Shown: positions 58,455 to 64,000 of the stretch, one piece after another | Layout of the letters: each line of letters starts with the position of its first letter | Position numbering within the stretch: position 1 is the stretch's first letter | Origin: Dioszegia crocea | Taxonomy: Eukaryota > Basidiomycota > Tremellomycetes > Tremellales > Bulleribasidiaceae | Length of the DNA: 64,000 bases | Direction: 5' to 3' | NCBI GenBank assembly: GCA_001600615.1 | Contig: BCKK01000004.1 | Span: 979,316 to 1,043,315 of the forward strand | The notes under the pieces: model-generated | Seen by the model: the letters and a program-made list of their open reading frames with translations, nothing else | What the model was told of the DNA's origin: nothing | The model's database searches: none | Translations under genes and position numbers: made by a program

Positions 58455-60270
58455 ATGGGACAGATCGACCTGTACTTAGGCGATACAGCAAGGATGATCG
58501 ACCAGCCAGTGAGTGATGCATTACTAGCTGCAGATAGGGGTAGGCAGGAAAAGATTGGTGATTGTCGGAGTGCGCTGATCTTTCCAGCTAAGACTGGAGT
58601 CGACCTCTTTCCCCCTCCGACCCACCCTTACCTCACTACCCAACGAGATCATCTCATCCATCGCGTCTCATCTCCACGGTACCGATGCTCTCACCCTCAC
58701 CTACACATCTCGGCGCTTCGTAGAGCTCACCGAAAAAGCTTTGTGGCGCAGCGTCGATCTCTCCATCCACCCTTGGTATGGCGAATCACCTTTCGTATGG
58801 GAGCACGAATACGGGTTGGTGGTCAACCTCGACGCAGAAGATATCGAGGGGAAGAAGGCGGACAAGATCTATGCCTCTCGCCTGAGGGGAAAGATCAAGT
58901 CCATGCTGGGCGCCGGACCGAGGAAGTGGGGGATGGTGGAGAATGTCCGTCTCGTCAGTCGGCCTGACGGCGTTCACAGCCTTGTCCAGATGCTGGACTG
59001 TGTGTCACCAAACTTAAAGACCCTCGACATCGATGCGGCTCCGCAGGAAATAGCGAAGCGGCACGACGGCCTCCACGACTATGCTGAGCTCGAGTACAGC
59101 CTACTCGAAGCCCATCTCTCATTCCCAAATCTTACCCACCTCCGCTTGGGTCCGCTCGCACTGCGATATCTCCAATTCCTCCCTCTTATTTGCAACGCTG
59201 CATCCCGACTCATGTCGCTCATCGTGGACGTTGAATCTGTTGGTCGGCACTACCTCGAGAAAAACATCGAGGGTTTTCCCCCATACAAGAGGCCCACCCA
59301 TATCCACCATTTACATCTCTCGTTATCTCGATATGACTACGAGATTCTGGAGCTCCTGGCTTACTGTTACCAGCTGGAACAGCTTTCATTTGGAGGTGAC
59401 TGGATGAGACAGAAGGGGGAAGATGGGGATTTCGCTTGGCTGGAACACGATAACGTGCGCGAACTTCATTGTGATGTCTTTCCGAGCAGGTTTTGGGCTT
59501 GGACAAAGGATGTTTATTCATCATTTCCTTCGTTGACTCATTCGGTATTGCGATTCGATCCGATTGTCGATCTGGTCAGTCATTTTATCTGTTTTGCATG
59601 ATCACGCTCACCTTTCCAGTTCTTCGCATTGCCTGAACTCCCACTCCTTGAATGTCTGTACCTCAATGGCGCACCTTGTCGAGTTGGACCTCCCACCGAG
59701 GGTGTATACCAGCGTCAATCCTCAGAGCGAATGCTTGACACCTTGGCTCAAGGCTTGCACAACGCTCCAAAATTATCCAGCATCCGCAAGGTCGACCTGA
59801 GCGGTTTTGTCCACGAACTCGACTCAAATCTTTTGACAGCGCTACATGAACCAGTGTATGCTGGCACGCTGGTCGGTGTAATCCGATCACTGATTCATAA
59901 TGGCGACGAACTCCTGCACGCTCGCCTTCTCTCGGACATACGAGTCCAGTTGGACGAATTTGTCTCTCCATTTTCCGTTCCTCGCCACCCCATTCCCCCA
60001 ATCTTCGTTCGCATCTACGCAGACGGTGATGGCGACCAACGATCAAGAATATTCGAGCAACTCCCCAACCCTGTATGGCAGGACTTTACGTACCACGATG
60101 GACATGTTGTATCGTTCGAGATCATCGACCAAATGCTGGCGGCGGAGGGTCTAAAGGAGTCGGAATGGGCGGGAAGGGGGCTGGAGGTTGGACAAACTGC
60201 GTGGAATGTCCTCTTGAACTCGGAGCTCGAGCAGCTAAGAGAGCTGGAGGCGGGGGCGGACGATGTTTGA
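58455..60270 (+). CDS. F-box protein with LRR-like C-terminal region
   Basis: F-box proteins present substrates to SCF ubiquitin ligases. After splicing out 79 nt (GTGAGTGA...GCTGATCTTTCCAG) the second exon opens LRLESTSF and then the F-box: LTSLPNEIISSIASHL, DALTLTYTSRRF, ALWRSVDL. The remainder has irregular leucine-rich units (FPNLTHLRLGPLALRYLQFL, YQLEQLSFGGDW, LPELPLLECLYLNG). A second intron at about 59577-59621. Three exons, 563 residues, frame exact from the ATG at 58455 (MGQIDLYLGDTARM). The short first exon is less certain; an internal start is possible. The substrate is unknown. Confidence 0.72.
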
Positions 60271-60689
60271 AGTGGTGAGTTCTCATAATAATATTTGGGT
60301 TTAGCAAGGGTAGCGCTAATGGATATAACAGCGCGGCAGTACCTGGCGTCCTGGCATGACACACACTGGACTATTCAAATGGTTACGAGTACGTTTACAA
60401 TGACAGTTGTACCCATCAGACTATGACATCTTGCAGCGTATGGGTGATATATAGCTGGGCGGTTCACCGTTGGTTTGAAAGCGGGGGGAATCCGGGGAAG
60501 CGGGCAACTGGACAGCCAAGAACGGAAATCGTCCCGGACATTTACGGCGTTATAGATTAGGACAAGGTTCCGGGGGAGCTTCGGGCGGGTTTCGGGTTAC
60601 CGGCCGAAGATGAGTTGCGTTTCGGACGAAAAAGTTGACCCACTTCATCTACACTTCGTCCATACTATCCAGCTCATATCATACTTAAA
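60271..60689. other. Intergenic: LYS12 promoter
   Basis: Contains several CCGG/CGGG elements (about 60480-60630), including ACCGGCCGAAG. No gene recognised. Confidence 0.5.
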
Positions 60690-62043
<1,354 letters not shown>

Positions 62044-62368
62044 TAAAAAGTTTGACTTCTTCCGGATGTCGAAGTCGAATGTATGGGGTATTTTTCTTGT
62101 CGTCTCCATATCGTACGTGTGTGACCTTGAGACCTGATTCTGACGCTCCTGACCTTTGCCTTTGACGACGCCCCTGACATATCGACTTTTGACATCCTTT
62201 GATCGCAAGGGGCATGTGTGGTGTCCTGGTACTGCCAGGCATCGCCCAAGTATGCGTCCGTCTCCGTCTCTTTGCACTCACACACTCAAGCTGCCCTCGA
62301 CAAGATACACTTACGATCTTCCCCAACTTCCGTTACACTACTCACTCCTCCACCACTTTGCACCAACC
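62044..62368. other. Intergenic spacer
   Basis: Between LYS12 and the hypothetical gene at 62369. A pyrimidine-rich leader (about 62315-62368) precedes the next ATG. Confidence 0.5.
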
Positions 62369-62821
62369 ATGTCAATCACCACCTACGGAAAGTTTATCGA
62401 GACCTCGACAAACGATGTTGTGAAGTCAAACGTCTTCATCGAAGCGACAGGTTTCAATCACACCGACTTTTACTTGCAAACAACTGTGACGAAGGGAGAC
62501 GGCACAAAGACGAAGTTACAAACAGACCTCAGTGAGAAGAGCGGCGTCCTGGGCAGCAAGGGGCTCGCGAGGAGGATTACAGCCCACATGCAAGACAAAA
62601 CACTGCCGCACGCCAACAGGGATGATTGGGGACAATACGATCCGCAATTTGGGGGTCCTGAGAACACCAAATATGAGTTTGTCGGCGGAGGGACACTAGA
62701 GGAGTTCGAGAAGGCGGTGTCCGTTTGTGACAGATGCAAGGCCGATCTCGATGAAGCCACATCGTTCGCTACGGCATCCAAGCTCAACTTTGTGCGACAA
62801 CTTTGCAAGAAAATCTCTTGA
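62369..62821 (+). CDS. Hypothetical protein of 150 residues
   Basis: Single exon, start ACCATGTC in good fungal context. The product starts MSITTYGKFIETSTNDVV and is hydrophilic, with no signal peptide or membrane segment. A C-terminal helix has two Cys (VCDRCKADLDEATSF) and a third near the end (QLCKKIS). The C-x2-C could bind metal or be redox active, but no family is recognised. Confidence 0.6.
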   Translation: MSITTYGKFIETSTNDVVKSNVFIEATGFNHTDFYLQTTVTKGDGTKTKLQTDLSEKSGVLGSKGLARRITAHMQDKTLPHANRDDWGQYDPQFGGPENTKYEFVGGGTLEEFEKAVSVCDRCKADLDEATSFATASKLNFVRQLCKKIS

Positions 62822-63308
62822 TCTATATTGCGATGATATCTATCTCCCTTGTACACAGTCGTTCAGCATGTATACACCTTGTCCACACCTGTGTCGCCAT
62901 ATGACAATGTGATTGGGTCCGCACTTGAGCCATGAGCATGAATGGCCATCAAGTCCGTCCTCATGCCCCCGAGTACTTGAGTGTATGAAGCCCGGTCGGG
63001 TGGATCTGGCGCTCGTATTCCAAGTACATCTCCATCTCGTCCAATCAGTGCCGGTGTCTGGGGGTCAAGGCCAAGCTAAGGGATCAGCTAATGGTGTGCT
63101 ACGGGTCGAAGGCAGCTGCTTGCCCAAACTCGGTTATGATGCTATTTCCACTCCTCCTTTATCCGATCAGATGTTTCATCACAACATCGCATCGTCGTTC
63201 CAGCACGTTGTGAGCACAATGTCGCATGGGTATCTACCCGCTTCACCCTGTGCCATGCAATTGATACATCCAAGACATCCCCAACAAAATTCTATGTATG
63301 CGCCCGCC
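62822..63308. other. Intergenic 3' region
   Basis: Between the convergent ends of the 150-residue gene and the VTC gene. Nothing recognised. Confidence 0.5.
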
Positions 63309-64000
63309 CTACAGCTCCCTGACTCTCAACACTAGATTCACCAGCACACTGATGAACAGCGCAGCAGTAAGCAGCGTCGGTCCGTACTTGTCGTGATAAT
63401 CTATCGCCTCGCGTTTCCGAATCTTCAGGATACGGTAGGTGTACATTGCGCCGGCGTAGACAATGGCGGCAAGGGCGGTGATGGTGAAGCATCCGGCGGA
63501 GATCATGCCGATGGGATCGGAGGCAGGAATAAAGTTGAGAAGGGTGATGGATACGCCGCCGAGCAGGACAGCGAAGTGTGACCACTTGAGGAAGGTTCTT
63601 TCAGCCGCAAAGACAACCTGACATGTCAGCCGATACCAGTCACCTCGGACAACAGACATACCTTGGGCTCAATCCGAACAGGCATTGAGATCTTCTTCCC
63701 TTCGGGCGCCCGGAAGTGATTGACATACACAACCCTATTGGCCTCTTCGTCATCCTCTTCTTCCTCCTCTTCCCCATCGTCCTCACTATCCGAATTCGCA
63801 GCCGCCTTGATCCTCTTCTTCTGCTCATCATTCAATTTCTTCAAACTCGCCTCGTCCAATAATGTCCGATCGGCACTGGCGAGTGGATCGATCCTATTGG
63901 CGTATTTAGATTCTATCGCCTGTTGCTTGGCCTCGGAAGATTGCCCAGTCACCACTCCGACCCCACTCATCGTACCGCCTCCGACATCCTTGGCAGACTT
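63309..64000 (-). CDS. VTC4: Vacuolar transporter chaperone complex subunit, C-terminal part (Vtc4-like); N-terminus outside the window
   Basis: VTC makes and translocates polyphosphate at the vacuole. Visible are an acidic linker (KYANRIDPLASADRTLLDEASL, then a run of Glu/Asp), VYVNHFRAPEGKKISMPVRIEPK, and across an intron the three-helix VTC membrane domain (VVFAAERTFLKWSHF, GMISAGCFTITALAAIVYAG, YGPTLLTAALFISVLVNLVL), ending RVREL. The intron is GTATGTCT...CTGACATGTCAG (about 63616-63662). The linker plus the P-x-R-x-E-P-K-V/F entry indicate a large SPX-containing subunit rather than Vtc1. Vtc4 is favoured, but Vtc2/3 cannot be excluded without the catalytic domain. Confidence 0.82.

Overview
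The window comes from a basidiomycete fungus, most likely a yeast-like member of the Tremellomycetes. Evidence: intron-dense genes on both strands; short introns (about 30-60 nt) with GTRNGT donors and a CTRAY branch point close to the acceptor; moderately GC-rich coding sequence; and gene families such as HapX, a Bbc1 homologue with the AIM3/BBC1 C-terminal domain, an LRR-DH-PH RhoGEF and an eIF5-mimic protein (the last absent from budding yeast). No rRNA, tRNA, CRISPR array or autonomous transposon was recognised. Exons were joined by hand from splice signals and protein continuity, so boundaries are models.

Layout, left to right. 1-1746 (-): 5' part of a Dnf-type P4 lipid flippase. 2368-5052 (-): large PPR-like helical-repeat protein, probably mitochondrial. 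5573-7304 (+): Pro/Gln-rich protein of unknown function. 7918-10670 (-): berberine-bridge-type FAD oxidoreductase with a low-complexity insert. 11608-13174 (+): eIF5-mimic (BZW) protein. 13524-15257 (+): ZNG1/CobW-type GTPase. 15610-19171 (-): Cti6-like PHD protein (Rpd3L histone deacetylase complex). 19820-25881 (+): two tandem paralogous MFS drug/H+ antiporter-type transporters flanking an aldo-keto reductase. 25971-28683 (-): Med25-like protein. 29048-29925 (-): Gis2/CNBP zinc-knuckle protein. 30798-31782 (+): Ser/Ala-rich GPI-anchored wall protein. 32110-32805 (-): hypothetical protein.

33305-37861 is an iron locus. The iron-responsive bZIP regulator HapX (-) and the high-affinity iron permease Ftr1 (+) are divergent, and their shared 890 bp promoter carries one ATCWGATAA GATA-factor site about 150 bp upstream of each start codon.

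The right part holds a possible 46-residue small-protein gene (38739-38879), quinolinate phosphoribosyltransferase (39173-40364, -), a 2.3 kb gene-poor stretch with an imperfect inverted repeat, an LRR-DH-PH RhoGEF (42712-46730, +) convergent with Bbc1 (47013-51053, -), mitochondrial phosphatidylglycerophosphate synthase (51383-53249, +), a C2H2 plus fungal-TF-domain regulator (53430-56444, +), a second aldo-keto reductase (56772-57823, +), an F-box/LRR-like protein (58455-60270, +), homoisocitrate dehydrogenase of lysine synthesis (60690-62043, +), a 150-residue hypothetical protein (62369-62821, +) and the 3' end of a VTC polyphosphate-polymerase subunit (63309-64000, -).

Most of the window is ordinary housekeeping euchromatin. 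The points most worth a second look are the HapX/FTR1 iron module with paired GATA sites, an apparent GA-AG intron in the flippase gene, the transporter-reductase-transporter cluster, the TATA-driven small-ORF gene, and a zinc finger whose last histidine depends on the choice between two acceptors 6 nt apart.
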